Positions 27,880-38,442 of a stretch of DNA of 64,000 nucleotides are shown here, in pieces. The DNA comes from Chloroflexota bacterium. Its GTDB lineage: Bacteria; Chloroflexota; Anaerolineae; Aggregatilineales; Phototrophicaceae. The stretch's first letter is position 1, and every line of letters begins with the position of its first letter. The position numbers and the translations under genes are program-made. A model generated the notes under the pieces. It saw nothing but the letters and a program-made list of their open reading frames with translations. It was not told the origin of the DNA and did not search any database. Where the stretch lies: NCBI GenBank assembly GCA_013388745.1, contig JACAER010000032.1, positions 24,577-88,576 of the forward strand, given 5' to 3'.

Positions 27880-28018
27880 CGCACGGCTCCTCAGTCCAAC
27901 TTAGTGCGGGAATCGGAAACAGGGGACGGTAATATCCCCTCGCATTATGTCCGAAACTTTGGTTCAGAGCAGAATTTCATGCGAAAATGCTAATACCCCG
28001 GAGGCAATGTGAACAACT

Positions 28019-28048
28019 ATGATAATGGAAAGGGGCGTTAAAAGTCAA
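28019..28048 (-). promoter_or_regulatory. rpoB promoter
   Basis: On the minus strand TTGACT (28043-28048), an 18-base spacer and TATCAT (28019-28024). Each box matches the sigma-70 consensus at five of six bases. Confidence 0.5.
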
Positions 28049-28138
28049 CAACCAAATTTAAAGAAACCCTGTGGGCAGCAGGTGGGGAGGGGTATTAAGG
28101 TCATTATAGCGCAAAGGGTGGGCCATGGGGTTAAGTTC

Positions 28139-28190
28139 TGTTGATATTCGTACTCGAATCGACATCTCATTTTGAGGGAAAATATCAACA
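28139..28190. repeat. 10-bp inverted repeat with a 32-base spacer after moaB
   Basis: TGTTGATATT and AATATCAACA are exact reverse complements. The spacer contains a small second stem (CTCA/TGAG). It starts just after the moaB stop. It could be a moaB terminator without a T-run, or part of the rpoB control region. Confidence 0.45.
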
Positions 28191-28194
28191 CAAC

Positions 28195-28707
28195 CTAGTT
28201 TTTGCGCGCGATCTCCCACGCCAGATGGTTGATCTCTGGGATAATCAATTTTTCCAGCGCGACCTGCACGGCGTTGGGGCTGCCGGGCATCGAAAAAATG
28301 AGCGTGCTGCGGTAGACGCCGGCGGTGGCGCGGCTGAACATAGCAGCCGCCCCTACTTCTTCATAGCTCAACATGCGGAACAATTCACCGAAGCCCGGTA
28401 GTGTTTTTTCCAGCAGTTTGCTGATGACATCGTAAGTCGTGTCGCGCGGGGCGATGCCTGTGCCGCCGTTGAACAGCACAATCTGCACGCCAGGCATGTC
28501 GGCCAGTTCGCGCAGCGCCGCCGCCACCTGATCGGGTTCGTCTTTTATCAGGCGGTAGGCCGCGACGACATGCCCCAATTCCGCCATCCGCGCTTCGATA
28601 TACTGACGGTTGGCATCGGTTTCTGGCGTGCGCGTGTCGCTGACGGTGACGATGGCAACGGTGACCGGGCCTCTGCCGGCCAGCGCGCGATGTTCTTCTG
28701 CGCCCAT
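28195..28707 (-). CDS. moaB: molybdenum cofactor biosynthesis protein MoaB/MogA family
   Basis: 170 residues. The family motif [12 protein letters not shown] is complete and [13 protein letters not shown] follows in the C-terminal half. MoaB/MogA proteins bind molybdopterin and adenylylate it before metal insertion; MoaB is the short form. AAGGAG stands before the ATG at 28707. No other molybdenum-cofactor gene is near, so the rest of the pathway is elsewhere. The choice between MoaB and MogA rests on length only. Confidence 0.92.
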   Translation of the reverse strand: MGAEEHRALAGRGPVTVAIVTVSDTRTPETDANRQYIEARMAELGHVVAAYRLIKDEPDQVAAALRELADMPGVQIVLFNGGTGIAPRDTTYDVISKLLEKTLPGFGELFRMLSYEEVGAAAMFSRATAGVYRSTLIFSMPGSPNAVQVALEKLIIPEINHLAWEIARKN

Positions 28708-28762
28708 GAATGCTCCTTCGCTGCTTTTTCCGCCTACTATACCAAAAATACCCAGGTATGCA

Positions 28763-29881
28763 TTACTGGCGGCAGGCCGCATACTGCGCTGTTGACGCGC
28801 CAGATAACCAGCACTGCAAGGCCATCACGCCGCGCAAATTGCGCGCGAACTCGCTGCTCTGCCAGCGTGTCAGTTCCACATCCGCTGAAGGGATGCCCTG
28901 CCCATCGACCCAATTAGCCGCTGTGCCGGTCACGCGGTAAGCGGTGAATGGCTCACCGTAGCGGTAGCCGGTTGCTTCGCCCAGCACTGTCGCCATCGCC
29001 AGCGATGAAGTGGTGTTATCACAGCGTCCCTCGAAGATGCCGTCCGCCGCGCTGTGATAAAACAGCACTACCGCCGGACGCATCTGCTGAATCAGCAGCG
29101 CCAACGCCTGTGTTTCTGGCTCAGAAAAGGCGCGCGCGCCGGGATTCACCGGGCCATCGCGCCACTCGGCCTCCGGCGACCATTCGCAGCCCCAATTGCG
29201 ATTCAGATCGACATGGTTGTCGTTAAAGCGCCCGGAGATTTCGCGTCCGCGCACCAGCCCATCGGGGTTCGCGGTAGGAATCAGCAGCAGCATGATGCCC
29301 GGCAGGACATCGGCGGGGCTGCCGGAAAAATGCGCGATCAACTCTTGCACCAGCGCGACAGTGTTGGCCTCCCAACCGCCATGAATGCCGCCCACAAGCA
29401 TGATAATGATCGCGCCCGTGCCAAAGGTGTGCGCCGTGATGGGCCTGCCGCCCGCCGAATAGCCAACGATGAATGCGGCAGGCAGTGTAGCGCTGGCGGC
29501 ACTGTTTGCGTTCGGCGTGTAATCCAGCACAGGCGGCAGTGCGGCGCTGGGCGCGGCCTGTCCCGGCGTAGCGCTCACCAGAAAATCGGGACTGATCGGC
29601 AGCGTCGCATCCAGAATGAGCGACGGACGGGCAGTAGGCGGCGCGCTGGTGGCGGCGCTGAAAAGCGGCGTGCTGCTGGGCACAGGACTGGGAGTGACGC
29701 TGGGTGTCAGGGTGGGCGTATCGCTGGGGATGACATGCGGCGTGCGCGTCGGCAGCGCCGTCGGTGCGCTGGTCGGGAAGACCGCCAGCGTTGGGAGCTG
29801 CGCTTCGCTGGCAAGCGTCGGTTGGCAGCCTACACCAGATAGCAGTATCATAGCGCTAAACAGGATGCGAAGTAAGGTCAT
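28763..29881 (-). CDS. lipoprotein M14 family zinc carboxypeptidase
   Basis: 372 residues. Signal peptide with a candidate lipid-attached C19 (SGVGCQP), then a Pro/Thr/Ser linker to about residue 120, then the M14 domain. The zinc site is H167-x3-E171 (HGGWE) and H276 (YHSAA). The substrate Arg region (NPDG, then DLNRNW) is present, and E336 (DVELT) is the likely general base. It is therefore an active-looking peptidase outside the membrane, perhaps on peptidoglycan peptides. Its ATG abuts the ATG of the divergent lipoprotein at 29882, with which it shares N-terminal sequence. Confidence 0.92.
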   Translation of the reverse strand: MTLLRILFSAMILLSGVGCQPTLASEAQLPTLAVFPTSAPTALPTRTPHVIPSDTPTLTPSVTPSPVPSSTPLFSAATSAPPTARPSLILDATLPISPDFLVSATPGQAAPSAALPPVLDYTPNANSAASATLPAAFIVGYSAGGRPITAHTFGTGAIIIMLVGGIHGGWEANTVALVQELIAHFSGSPADVLPGIMLLLIPTANPDGLVRGREISGRFNDNHVDLNRNWGCEWSPEAEWRDGPVNPGARAFSEPETQALALLIQQMRPAVVLFYHSAADGIFEGRCDNTTSSLAMATVLGEATGYRYGEPFTAYRVTGTAANWVDGQGIPSADVELTRWQSSEFARNLRGVMALQCWLSGASTAQYAACRQ

Positions 29882-30961
29882 ATGGCTATGATAACGAGAA
29901 TTCGCGCCATCGGGATAGGCTCAATGTTAATTTTTGCGCTGGCCGCCTGCCAGCCTGCCGAATCACAGGTCGCGGAACTGCCGACGCTGGCAGTGCTCGC
30001 CAGTTTCACGCCCAGCGCAACATTTACCGCGACGGACACCCCCACCGCGACGGATACGCCAACGGCGACTGAGACTGCCACCAGCACAGCGACAGGCACG
30101 CCGACGGCGACGGGCACGCCGAGCGCCACACCACCGCCGACAGCCAGCTTTACACCTTCGGCCTCGCCCACGCCCCCCGCGACGGACACCCCAACGCCAG
30201 AGCCGACATCCAGTGTGCCGCGTGTCTTTTCCTTCACCACCAGCGCCACCAGCGTAGCAGGCAATGCCAGCGTGACACTGCGCTGGGCGACAGCCTCCGA
30301 CGTAACGCGCATCGACGAGCAGAATTCGTCGGGCACAGTGCTGCGCACATTTTCGGTGACGGCTGTGGGTGAACTGCCGGTAGTCGTACCGGGCAGCGCC
30401 GGGCGTGTCATCATCTATCAGGTGACCGCGCAGCGCGGGGGGTTGAGCGAAAGCCGCTCATTGACTATTACGGTCGCCTGCCCGGTCAGTTACTTTTTCG
30501 GCGACGAATTCGCGCAGCCCTATACCAACGAATGCCCGTCGGGCGCAGCGGTCAGCGCGCAGGGTGCGTTCCAAACATTTGAGCGCGGCTTCGCCATTTA
30601 TACCAATGCCAACGGCATGAACAAGCTCTTCGGGCTAGAAACCAACAGCGCGCGTTATGTCGGCTACCTGAGCCAGTGGAACAGCGCCGCCACACTCGTG
30701 CCCGATATTCCGCCTAGCGGCCTGTTACAACCGCAGGGGGTCTTCCAATGGTTGTACTATGTGACCGGCGCGCCCAGCGGCAGTTGGAACACAGGCATTG
30801 GCTGGGCGACCACCAACCTGGACGCGACCAACCGCACACTGCAATACGAATCGACAGCTAACCCGGCCAACACCACGCCGCCGTTCTATATCGACGGACC
30901 AGGCGGAGCGGTGTTCCGCTTCTCCGGCGGCGACAGCGGCACCTGGGTGCGCGTGCGTTAA
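29882..30961 (+). CDS. lipoprotein of unknown function with Thr/Pro-rich linker
   Basis: 359 residues. Lipobox LAAC gives lipid-attached C23. Residues about 25-118 are a low-complexity linker built of TDTPTAT-like units. A beta-sandwich-like domain (about 120-205, VTLRWATASDVTRI) follows, then a C-terminal domain of about 150 residues rich in aromatic residues that I do not recognise. The first residues after the Cys (CQP, then ELPTLAV) match those of the divergent M14 lipoprotein. The start codon directly touches that of the M14 gene; ATG at 29888 is an alternative. No ribosome site is apparent. Confidence 0.85.
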   Translation: MAMITRIRAIGIGSMLIFALAACQPAESQVAELPTLAVLASFTPSATFTATDTPTATDTPTATETATSTATGTPTATGTPSATPPPTASFTPSASPTPPATDTPTPEPTSSVPRVFSFTTSATSVAGNASVTLRWATASDVTRIDEQNSSGTVLRTFSVTAVGELPVVVPGSAGRVIIYQVTAQRGGLSESRSLTITVACPVSYFFGDEFAQPYTNECPSGAAVSAQGAFQTFERGFAIYTNANGMNKLFGLETNSARYVGYLSQWNSAATLVPDIPPSGLLQPQGVFQWLYYVTGAPSGSWNTGIGWATTNLDATNRTLQYESTANPANTTPPFYIDGPGGAVFRFSGGDSGTWVRVR

Positions 30962-30969
30962 ACAAAAAT

Positions 30970-30989
30970 GGGGCGAAGGATTTCGCCCC
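30970..30989 (-). terminator. rho-independent terminator between the lipoprotein and sigma factor genes
   Basis: GGGGCGAA and TTCGCCCC form a perfect 8-bp stem around GGAT. On the minus strand the stem is followed by ATTTTTG, so it terminates the sigma factor transcript; it also lies after the convergent lipoprotein gene. Confidence 0.75.
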
Positions 30990-31009
30990 TAATTGCTGGT
31001 CTGCTTGCC

Positions 31010-32125
31010 CTACGGCAGGTAATCACGCAGTTGGCGGCTGCGGCTGGGGTGGCGCAGCCGACGCAGCGCCCGCCCTTCGATCTGGCGGATGCGTTCGCGT
31101 GTCAGCCCAAACTTCTTACCCACTTCTTCCAGGGTATAGCTGTGGCCGTTGTGCAGCCCGAAGCGCAGCCGCAGAATACGCGCCTCGCGCGGAGTCAGCG
31201 TGCCCAAGAGCTTTTCGATTTTTTCTTGCAGCAGCTTGTCATAGGCGCTTTGCGAAGGCGTGGGCAGCGAGTCGTTTTCGATAAAATTGCCCAGTTCGCT
31301 GTCTTCGTCGTCACCGACAGGGTGTTCCAGGCTCAGCGGTTGCCACGACACCTTAAGCATCCACTGGATTTTGCGCGGCTCCACCTGCATTTCCAGGGCG
31401 ATTTCATCCACCGTCGGTTTGCGCCCATATTCCTGTTCCAATTGGCGCACCACGCGGTACAGGCGGCGGATTCGGTCGCTCATATGCACGGGTACGCGAA
31501 TCGTGCGCCCCTGATCGGCGATCGCACGTGTGATCGTCTGGCGAATCCACCAGGTCGCGTAAGTGCTGAAGCGGTAGCCACGCCGGTAATCAAATTTTTC
31601 GACGGCTTTCATCAGCCCCAGATTGCCTTCCTGGATCAGGTCGAGAAACGGCACGCCGCGCGCCATATATTTTTTGGCGATCGAGACCACCAGGCGTGTG
31701 TTGGCCTTGATGAGATGTTCGCGGGCGTGGATGCCGTCCTGGACGAGGCACTGCCATTCTTCGGCGCGTGTGTGCTGCGGTTGCTCGCGCAGTTTTTTGG
31801 CCACGCTGAGTCCGGCTTCGATCCGTCGCGCCAGTTCCACTTCTTCCTCGTTGCTCAGCAGCGGCACGCGCGCCATTTCTTTCAGGTAAAGGCCGACGGT
31901 ATCGCTGGACGCCAGTTCGTCCCACGGGCTGCGTTCGTCCTCGTCCTCGTCCAGATCAAAATCGTCCAAATCGTCCAGCAGCAGTTCATCGTCGGCAAAT
32001 AAATCGTCCTCGCTCATCGTGAGGAACATGTCGTCGTCAAAGGGTTCGGGGTCGCCCGCCGGGGCATCATCTTCGTCAAACAAATCATCTGCGTCAGAAT
32101 CGTAAGATCGTTGGAAATCTTTCAT
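31010..32125 (-). CDS. rpoD: RNA polymerase primary sigma factor (SigA/RpoD group)
   Basis: 371 residues. An acidic N-terminal stretch (residues 8-75, mostly Asp/Glu) replaces a long region 1.1. Region 1.2 follows ([21 protein letters not shown]), then region 2 with the -10 recognition helix ([17 protein letters not shown]), region 3 ([17 protein letters not shown]) and region 4 with the -35 helix ([20 protein letters not shown]). These are full primary-sigma motifs. It sits 44 bases after the YceD gene in one operon. The good TTGACA/TATAAT promoters seen here agree with such a sigma. An alternative group 2 role cannot be excluded. Confidence 0.95.
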   Translation of the reverse strand: MKDFQRSYDSDADDLFDEDDAPAGDPEPFDDDMFLTMSEDDLFADDELLLDDLDDFDLDEDEDERSPWDELASSDTVGLYLKEMARVPLLSNEEEVELARRIEAGLSVAKKLREQPQHTRAEEWQCLVQDGIHAREHLIKANTRLVVSIAKKYMARGVPFLDLIQEGNLGLMKAVEKFDYRRGYRFSTYATWWIRQTITRAIADQGRTIRVPVHMSDRIRRLYRVVRQLEQEYGRKPTVDEIALEMQVEPRKIQWMLKVSWQPLSLEHPVGDDEDSELGNFIENDSLPTPSQSAYDKLLQEKIEKLLGTLTPREARILRLRFGLHNGHSYTLEEVGKKFGLTRERIRQIEGRALRRLRHPSRSRQLRDYLP

Positions 32126-32169
32126 GACAGAAGCTCCCCACACGTTGTCTAATACAGATAAACGCGCAA

Positions 32170-32697
32170 TCAGTCTTTGAGCAGGTGCTTTAGCTGCGCA
32201 AAACGCGGGTCGATGTCGTTGTCACGACACGAGCAGGTGGCATAGTTGAGGTTTGTGCCACAGTCCGGGCACAGCCCTTTGCAATCCGGGCGGCAGACAG
32301 CCGTGCGTCCAGCCTGAATCAGGGTTTCGGCGCGTACCAGCGGCGCAAGATCGAGGATACCGTCTTCGCCAATGCTGAACTCGGCGCTGGTCGGGTCGGG
32401 GTAGGCGAACAATTCTTCGATTTCGATCTGGATGGTGCGCTGGAGGGGTTCCAGGCAGCGCGAACATTCGTCTTCAATCCCGCCCAGTAGCTTGCCTTGC
32501 AGCAGCAGGCCTTCTTTGGTGCGGCTGACGCGCAGCGGCCCGCGCAGGTATTGCAGGTCTAAATCCTCGGCCACGCGCAGCGCCGGGAAGTCGAATTCCA
32601 TATCGCGGCTGTGGCCCGGCCCATCGCTCAGCAGAAAGCCCACGTTGATTTTGAGAACCCGACTATTGACATAGTGTGTTGGGTGTTCCGGTTTCAT
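32170..32697 (-). CDS. YceD family (DUF177) zinc-binding protein
   Basis: 175 residues. The family core ([19 protein letters not shown], then CSRCLEP) is clear, as is a C-terminal Cys cluster (CKGLCPDCG and CSC), likely a zinc site. YceD is tied to 23S rRNA maturation and usually precedes rpmF, encoding L32. Here the next gene is the sigma factor instead. The start is ATG at 32697, with AAGG upstream. Confidence 0.93.
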   Translation of the reverse strand: MKPEHPTHYVNSRVLKINVGFLLSDGPGHSRDMEFDFPALRVAEDLDLQYLRGPLRVSRTKEGLLLQGKLLGGIEDECSRCLEPLQRTIQIEIEELFAYPDPTSAEFSIGEDGILDLAPLVRAETLIQAGRTAVCRPDCKGLCPDCGTNLNYATCSCRDNDIDPRFAQLKHLLKD

Positions 32698-32759
32698 CAC
32701 GCGGCCTTTTGGGGTTGTGGGCTGTAACAACACAGCACAAAATTCTAACCTTTGATCGG

Positions 32760-32789
32760 ATTATATGAGAGATTCTCATGTTGTGTCAA
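32760..32789 (-). promoter_or_regulatory. consensus promoter of the YceD-sigma factor operon
   Basis: On the minus strand a perfect TTGACA (32784-32789), 18-base spacer and perfect TATAAT (32760-32765). It lies 63 bases before the YceD start and is the strongest promoter seen in the window. Confidence 0.75.
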
Positions 32790-32918
32790 GTTGTGGCACA
32801 ACGAACTAACGGAAAATAAACCAACTTAGTGGGGTTTACAAATCTTGGGGGCAAAAGGCACTGCTAGGGCGGGAGGCAGTGCCCCGGCACGGGTCAAACG
32901 GCGCATAAGGCGCCGCCG

Positions 32919-35900
32919 CTAACGCATCTCTGGCTCGGCGCGTTCAATCGTCAAGGTGTAAGTCCCGCCGCCGATGCTTAAGAAAACGAAATCGGTGACT
33001 TCGATCCAGTAATCGCCCGTCAGGGGCAGCTCCACGTTTTCGTACACAGGATTGCGCGGGATGTTATCTCCCATAGTGAGCATAACGCCCAACAGCAGTC
33101 CATTGCTTTGCCGGACGACGATCGCCGGCCAGAATGTGGGATTCCCGTTCTCATCCCGCAGCGCGTAAGAATCGAATAGCGTGCCGGTTGCTGGAAAATC
33201 TGCTGTAACTCGCAGATTCAGGATTTCGCCCGCCAGCCCCCGGTACAGCCACCTATCGACGCCTGCCGCCGGAACTTGTCCGCGGTTATCCCCCAACTGC
33301 GCGACACGCGGCGGCAGCGGCGTCAGGGTTGGTGTGGGCATAGGGTTAATCGCAGGAGCATCTGTGGGCCGTTCGACTGTTCCCGGTGTCACATACGGCG
33401 TGCGCGTCGGATAAACAGCATCGACACAGAGCACAGGCAAGCGGTATACAGCGCGATCAGTGCAGGTCAATTCGGGCACATAGCGGTTGTCAAACGTCCA
33501 TGTCAGCAGCGCTTCCAGGGTATCAATACGCCAGCGCCCCAACTCCCAGCGAGAACCAGAGCCGCTGCGCGCAGCCCAGAAAAAACTCTGCCCATCGGGC
33601 GCGAAAATGGCGGCAAGCACTTCGTTCGGCGCGACAGAGTAGCGGCGTATGGCTTCACCGGTCGCCACATCCCACAGGATCATGCTCCCATCTCGTGAGC
33701 CGGTCAGCACCGTGCGATCACCCACGCCGAACATCACGCTCTACACAGCCCCCTGATGCGCCACCAGTCGATGGATTTGTACGCCCCGTTCGACATCCCA
33801 CAGGACGACACGGCCATCGTCAGAACCGGTCGCAGCCAGGCGTCCATCATGGCTGTGAGCCAGCGCCCGCACGCGCGTACCATGGTGCGTGCCATCGACG
33901 CCAAAACGCCGGATCAGTTGCCCGCTTTCGACATCCCACAATGAAATCGTCCCGCGGTTCTCGCCATAGAGCACTGTGCGCCCATCGACACTGAAAATTG
34001 CCCGCCGCCCGCCATTTTCCCAACCGAAGACGCGCAGCAGTTCACCGCTGTTGGCATCGTAGATCATCGCCTGGTAGGTGTTGACGAGCAGGTGGCGGCC
34101 ATCCGAACTAAATCCCAGCGCGTTGATCGCTTCAGTTGGATCAGTAGTGGTCACGCTGTACTCGCGGATAAACGCGCCGCTGGCGACATCCCACAAATCA
34201 AGATGGCGTGTTGGGTAATCGGGGTTATCCGTCAAAGCCGCTGTCAGGATTTGCTGCCCATCCGGGCTAAACGCTACAGGTAAATAGGGCACATCGAGCG
34301 CGTACACCACAACATTCCGGTAGGCTACACCATCGGCCCCAAAGCGGCGAATTTCTGCGCCGCTGGCGGCATCGTACAGGGTAAGAACGCTCTGGAGGCT
34401 GCCTGACACACCGGTTGTGGTCGATGCCAGCATATAGCGGCCATCAGGGCTGAGCGCTATCCATTGAATCCCGCCGTCATGTTGGACGGTGGGCGCGACC
34501 TCTGCGCCATAACGCAGATCCCACACCCGCACGGTGCGATCCTGGCTGGTCGTCAAAGCATAGCGGTCATCGCGGCTGATGGCGACAGACCTTGCTTCAC
34601 TCGCGTGTCCTGCCAGGCGGGCGGTGGGGGTGAGAGTCGCTGTATCCCAAACCATCAACAGCCCGCTGGCCAGCGGTGTCAGCAAAATCCGCCCATTATG
34701 GCTGAAAACCACCGCAAATGGCCGCGATTCGACCGTTGTTTGACGAATCAAATCATACTGTTGTGCATCCCACAGCGCCAGCGTACCGTCGGCTGATGTA
34801 GTCGCGATCACACGCCCATCGGGGCTGTAGGCCGCGCCGAAAAGAGCATCCGTGTGAACGGCGAAATCTTCATTGAAGCGGTGCAGGATAGCGCCGCTTG
34901 CCACCTGCCACAGGATCGCAGTGCGATCCCTGGAAACAGAAACGATATGGGCGCCGTCTGGACTGAAGGCCACACCGATCACCTGTGAGTCGTGGCCGCT
35001 CAAAGTGCGCAGCGCCACACCGGTCTGCACATCCCAAAGCATGGCTGTGCCATCCCATGAGGCCGTGGCGAGGAGTGCGCTGTCCGGGCTGAACACCATG
35101 TTGACAATCAAATCGTTATGACCGCGCAGAATACGCAGCGCTGCGCCGGTTTCGGCATCATACAGAGTAACCGTGATGCCCGTGCCGGCGGCAAGGTAAC
35201 GATCATCAGGACTGTAAGCCCCGCCCCATCCCGACATTTCTGTATCCGGTATCAATAGGGTATGTATAATGCGGCCACTGGCAACATCCCACACGTACCC
35301 CCCGGATACAGATGTGCTGAGTGCCCGCTGACCATCGGAGCTCAACGAGACAGCGGAAATCAGGCTGATATGTTCGCGGAAGACCCGCACTGTGCCGGGT
35401 GTATAAACGGCCTGTGCCAGCATCGCCTGTGCCTGACCAGAAGGATATTGCGCGCGGTTAGCTTCGACCGCCAGAGCGCGCGCCAGGTCGCCGTTGTCAT
35501 TCGCCAACGCCAATTGTGCACCGTTTACCAGCGCCAGTTCTTGCGCTTCGAGGAAATTGGCGTCACTGGTCGAACGCGCATTTTGTGCTTCTGTCCCCTG
35601 GTTCAGCGCCACGCCCAACAGCGCAAAGGCGCCCAGCACTGCCAGCAGCAGCACCAGCGCCAGCCAGCCCAGGCGGTTCGCGGCGCGTTTTTGCGATTCC
35701 GCCGCGTCCCGCGCCAACCGCAGTTCGCGCGCTTGCTGTTCCTGTTCCAAGTAACGCTGGCGGGTATAGGCCGCGCTGCTGGCTTGCAGGTACTTGTGCT
35801 CGCGCTCGGTCAGCATCAGCGGCGTCTCGCTCACCCATTTTTCGAAGATTTCCAGCCGTGAGCCGCGCAGCAGGAAGCTGTCGTCCTGCACGGCATCCTG

Positions 35901-38222
35901 CCATTCTTGCGCCAGCGTGTGTAGTTGCCGCTGCAAACGGATTTCCTCGCGGCTCTCTTTCAGCCAGGTGCGCAGCCGCCCCCATTCGCGGATCAGGGCC
36001 TCGTGCGCGATCTCGACGGTTGGGCCGCGTGTCAGTGGGTCGCGATCCAGTGTCAGCAGGCGGTATTTGGCGAAGGCGTTAAGGATATCTTCGACCGCGC
36101 TTTCGCTGCCGAGCGCGTGGCATTCCGCCAGCAGTACGCGCCGCCGCGTATCTTCCGTGCCTTCGCCCAGGGTCACCAGGCGCAAAAAAATCTGTTTTGT
36201 CAGCCTTTGTAGCGGTGCGCTCAGTTTGGTGTAGATGTCCTCGGCGCGCTGCGCCAGCGCCTCCATCACCCCGCCCATCGCTTTATAGGCGTCCAGAGTC
36301 AGCGTCAGCCCTTCGCGCCGTTCGAATAACTCGGTGAGCGTGTGTTGCAGCAGGGGCAGGGTGCCGGGCTGTTCGCCCACGTCCTGAATGATCGTCGATA
36401 CCAATCCGGCTTCGGGATGCATGCCCATCCGTTCCAGCGGCGCGACAATCGCCTGTTCCATCTCGCGCGCGGCCAGTGGGGTGATGACTTCGGTGTTGGT
36501 GCGCACCAGTTCCGCCAGGCGTGGATACATCAGCGGGCGATCATAAAAATCGGCGCGCAGCGTCAGAATCAGGCGCACGCGCCCGCGCGGATCGTTGGCC
36601 GCCGCCAACAAATTGTCGATGAAATGCACGCGCAGTGTTTCGTCGTTCACCAGCGAAAACAGTTCTTCAAACTGGTCAATCACGAGAATCAATTCGGTGC
36701 TGCTGTCGTTGGGCAGCAGGCGCTTAACCGCGCGCACCAGCCCGCGGCGATCTTCGCGCAGTTGTTCCAACAGGCCGGGCATGGGGTTGACCGCCACGCT
36801 TAGCAGCGCTGCTTCCAGTTCTTCCAGCGGATGTGTGCCGGGCATCAGAGTGACGATGAAGGGGTTAGGCGAGACGCTCAACGCCCCGGCGCGCAGTGCC
36901 GGGATTAAGCCGGCGCGCACCAGGCTCGATTTGCCGCTGCCGCTGGGGCCGACCAGCGCCAAAAAGCGCAGGCCGTCGTTTCCCTCGCTCAGCCGGTTGA
37001 GCAGCCGTTCCGTCAGCGCCGCCCGCCCGAAGAAGTCGGGCGTATCGTTTTCGTAGAACGCGCGCAGCCCCTTGTAAGGATTTTCCGGTTCGACCAGCAT
37101 GACTGGTTTTTCTAGCGGCGTTCCCGCCTCTATCTGATCGCCCTGGTCGTTCAGAAGGAAAACACGCGGCTCGGTGAGCTTCAGACTCAGCGCGCGCTCG
37201 ATGGCCTGCTGGCGGCTGTGCGCATCCAGTTTGCCATAGACCTGTTTGATGTACCATTTGACCGTGCCTGGCGTCAGAAACAGCCGCTGCGCGATTTCAT
37301 GATTGCCTAAGCCCTCGATCATCAGCCGCAGCACCTCCAACTCGCGCTCGGTAAGCTGTTCCGGCAGCGGCTGTGCGGGCAGACGCGGCAGACGACTCGG
37401 CAGCGCCGCCCGCAAGGCCGCCGCGAAGCGCAGCGCGCTGGCATAGCGCGCTGCCGGGTCCTTGGCGGTGGCGGTTTGCAGCACCTCGTCCACCGCCGCC
37501 GGGATATGGGTATGCTGGATACTCATCATCGGCAGCGGATCGCTCAGGTGTCTCATAATATAGTCGCTGGGCGTGCTGGCGTCGGGGAACGGCTTGTGCC
37601 CGGTCAGCAGTTCGTAGAGCACGTAGCCCAAACTGTATAAATCGCTGCGCGCCGACACCTCTTGACTGCGAATCTGCTCCGGCGAGATGTAAGCGGGCGA
37701 ACCGCTCAGCGTGTACTGCCCCGTTGTATAGCCGTTGCCGCGCAGGTTCACATCTTTAGCGATGCCAAAATCCGCCAGATAAGCATTTTCATCTTCATCC
37801 AAAAGAATATTGTCGGGTTTGATGTCACGGTGGACAATGCCTTCGCGGTGCGCCACCGTCAGCGCCGACGCGATCTGGTCGAGCAAATGCGCCACCGCCT
37901 CCAGTGTCCAGGGACCGCGCTCGATGGCCGTGCGCAAACTACCGGGCAGCCAGCGCATCACCAGATATGCGCCCTGCGGGTCACGCCAGTAATCGTAGAG
38001 CGGGACAATATGGGGGTGTTCCAGCCGCGCGATGACCTGCGCTTCGACTTCGAAACGCCGCACGAATTCCGCCTGGTTGGCGAATTGGGGCAGAATGATT
38101 TTGATGGCGACTTCGCGTCCGACAGCGGACTGGAGAGCGCGATAGACCACACCGAATCCGCCTACCCCGATCTGTTCACGAATCTCGTAGCCCTTCAGTT
38201 CCCGATTCACGAACGTGTCCAT
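32919..38222 (-). pseudogene. Ser/Thr kinase - LuxR HTH - STAND NTPase - WD40 protein, split by an in-frame amber codon
   Basis: One frame of 1767 codons, interrupted by TAG at 33741-33743. Order: Ser/Thr kinase at about 13-270 (K41, H131-R132-D133, DFG at 151); LuxR-type HTH at about 289-350 (LTERELEVLRLM); STAND NTPase from about 385 with Walker A GPSGSGKSS near 424 and Walker B LILVIDQFEEL near 512; one TM helix near 849-872; then WD40 repeats. Twelve repeats end before the TAG. The stop replaces the Trp expected in HQGAV-W-SV. After it the thirteenth repeat continues (LTGSRDGSMILWD), followed by a fourteenth blade, a Pro/Thr linker and a PPC-like beta domain. A TGG-to-TAG change, a sequencing error or readthrough are all possible. 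The upstream part alone would still give a 1493-residue protein. Confidence 0.88.
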
Positions 38223-38289
38223 AGCCCCTGCCTTGGTTCTAAAAGCACTATAGTCTTACTTAATATTTTAAGACTTCTAGTCGATAGGA

Positions 38290-38350
38290 GTCGCCTACCA
38301 TTATATATTCCCCCCAAATTCCCCCCTCTCCGGTAGGAGACAAGCCCCCC
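38290..38350. promoter_or_regulatory. divergent control region with three C6 tracts and an inverted repeat
   Basis: Runs of exactly six C occur at 38310-38315, 38321-38326 and 38345-38350. GTCGCCTACC (38290-38299) and GGTAGGAGAC (38332-38341) pair with one mismatch around two of them. The region lies between the giant kinase gene and the small gene at 38443. Confidence 0.4.
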
Positions 38351-38442
38351 TTGCTAAGGTGTAGAGTGAAAGTGTCAGTGAAATTTGCACAGCAGCGGCG
38401 CAGAACTGACAGCGCAGCACGGGTGGATGGGGAGCAAAGATC

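Larger units (their letters stand above)
27880..28194 (-). promoter_or_regulatory. rpoB leader and promoter region
   Basis: The 315 bases between moaB and rpoB hold no protein gene. A promoter at 28019-28048 would give a leader of about 130 bases; a second TATAAT at 28103-28108 (minus) without a clear -35 would give one of about 220. The leader contains small GC stems (GGGGA near 27922-27939) but no recognised riboswitch. Confidence 0.45.

Noticed and set aside
28139..28190. The inverted repeat read as an integron attC site
   Set aside because: The outer seven bases do not match the GTTRRRY/RYYYAAC core and there is no integrase or cassette nearby.
30968..32002. A 344-codon plus-strand frame opposite the sigma factor
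   Set aside because: Mirror of the sigma gene, starts inside the terminator hairpin and has His/Gln/Phe-rich noise sequence.
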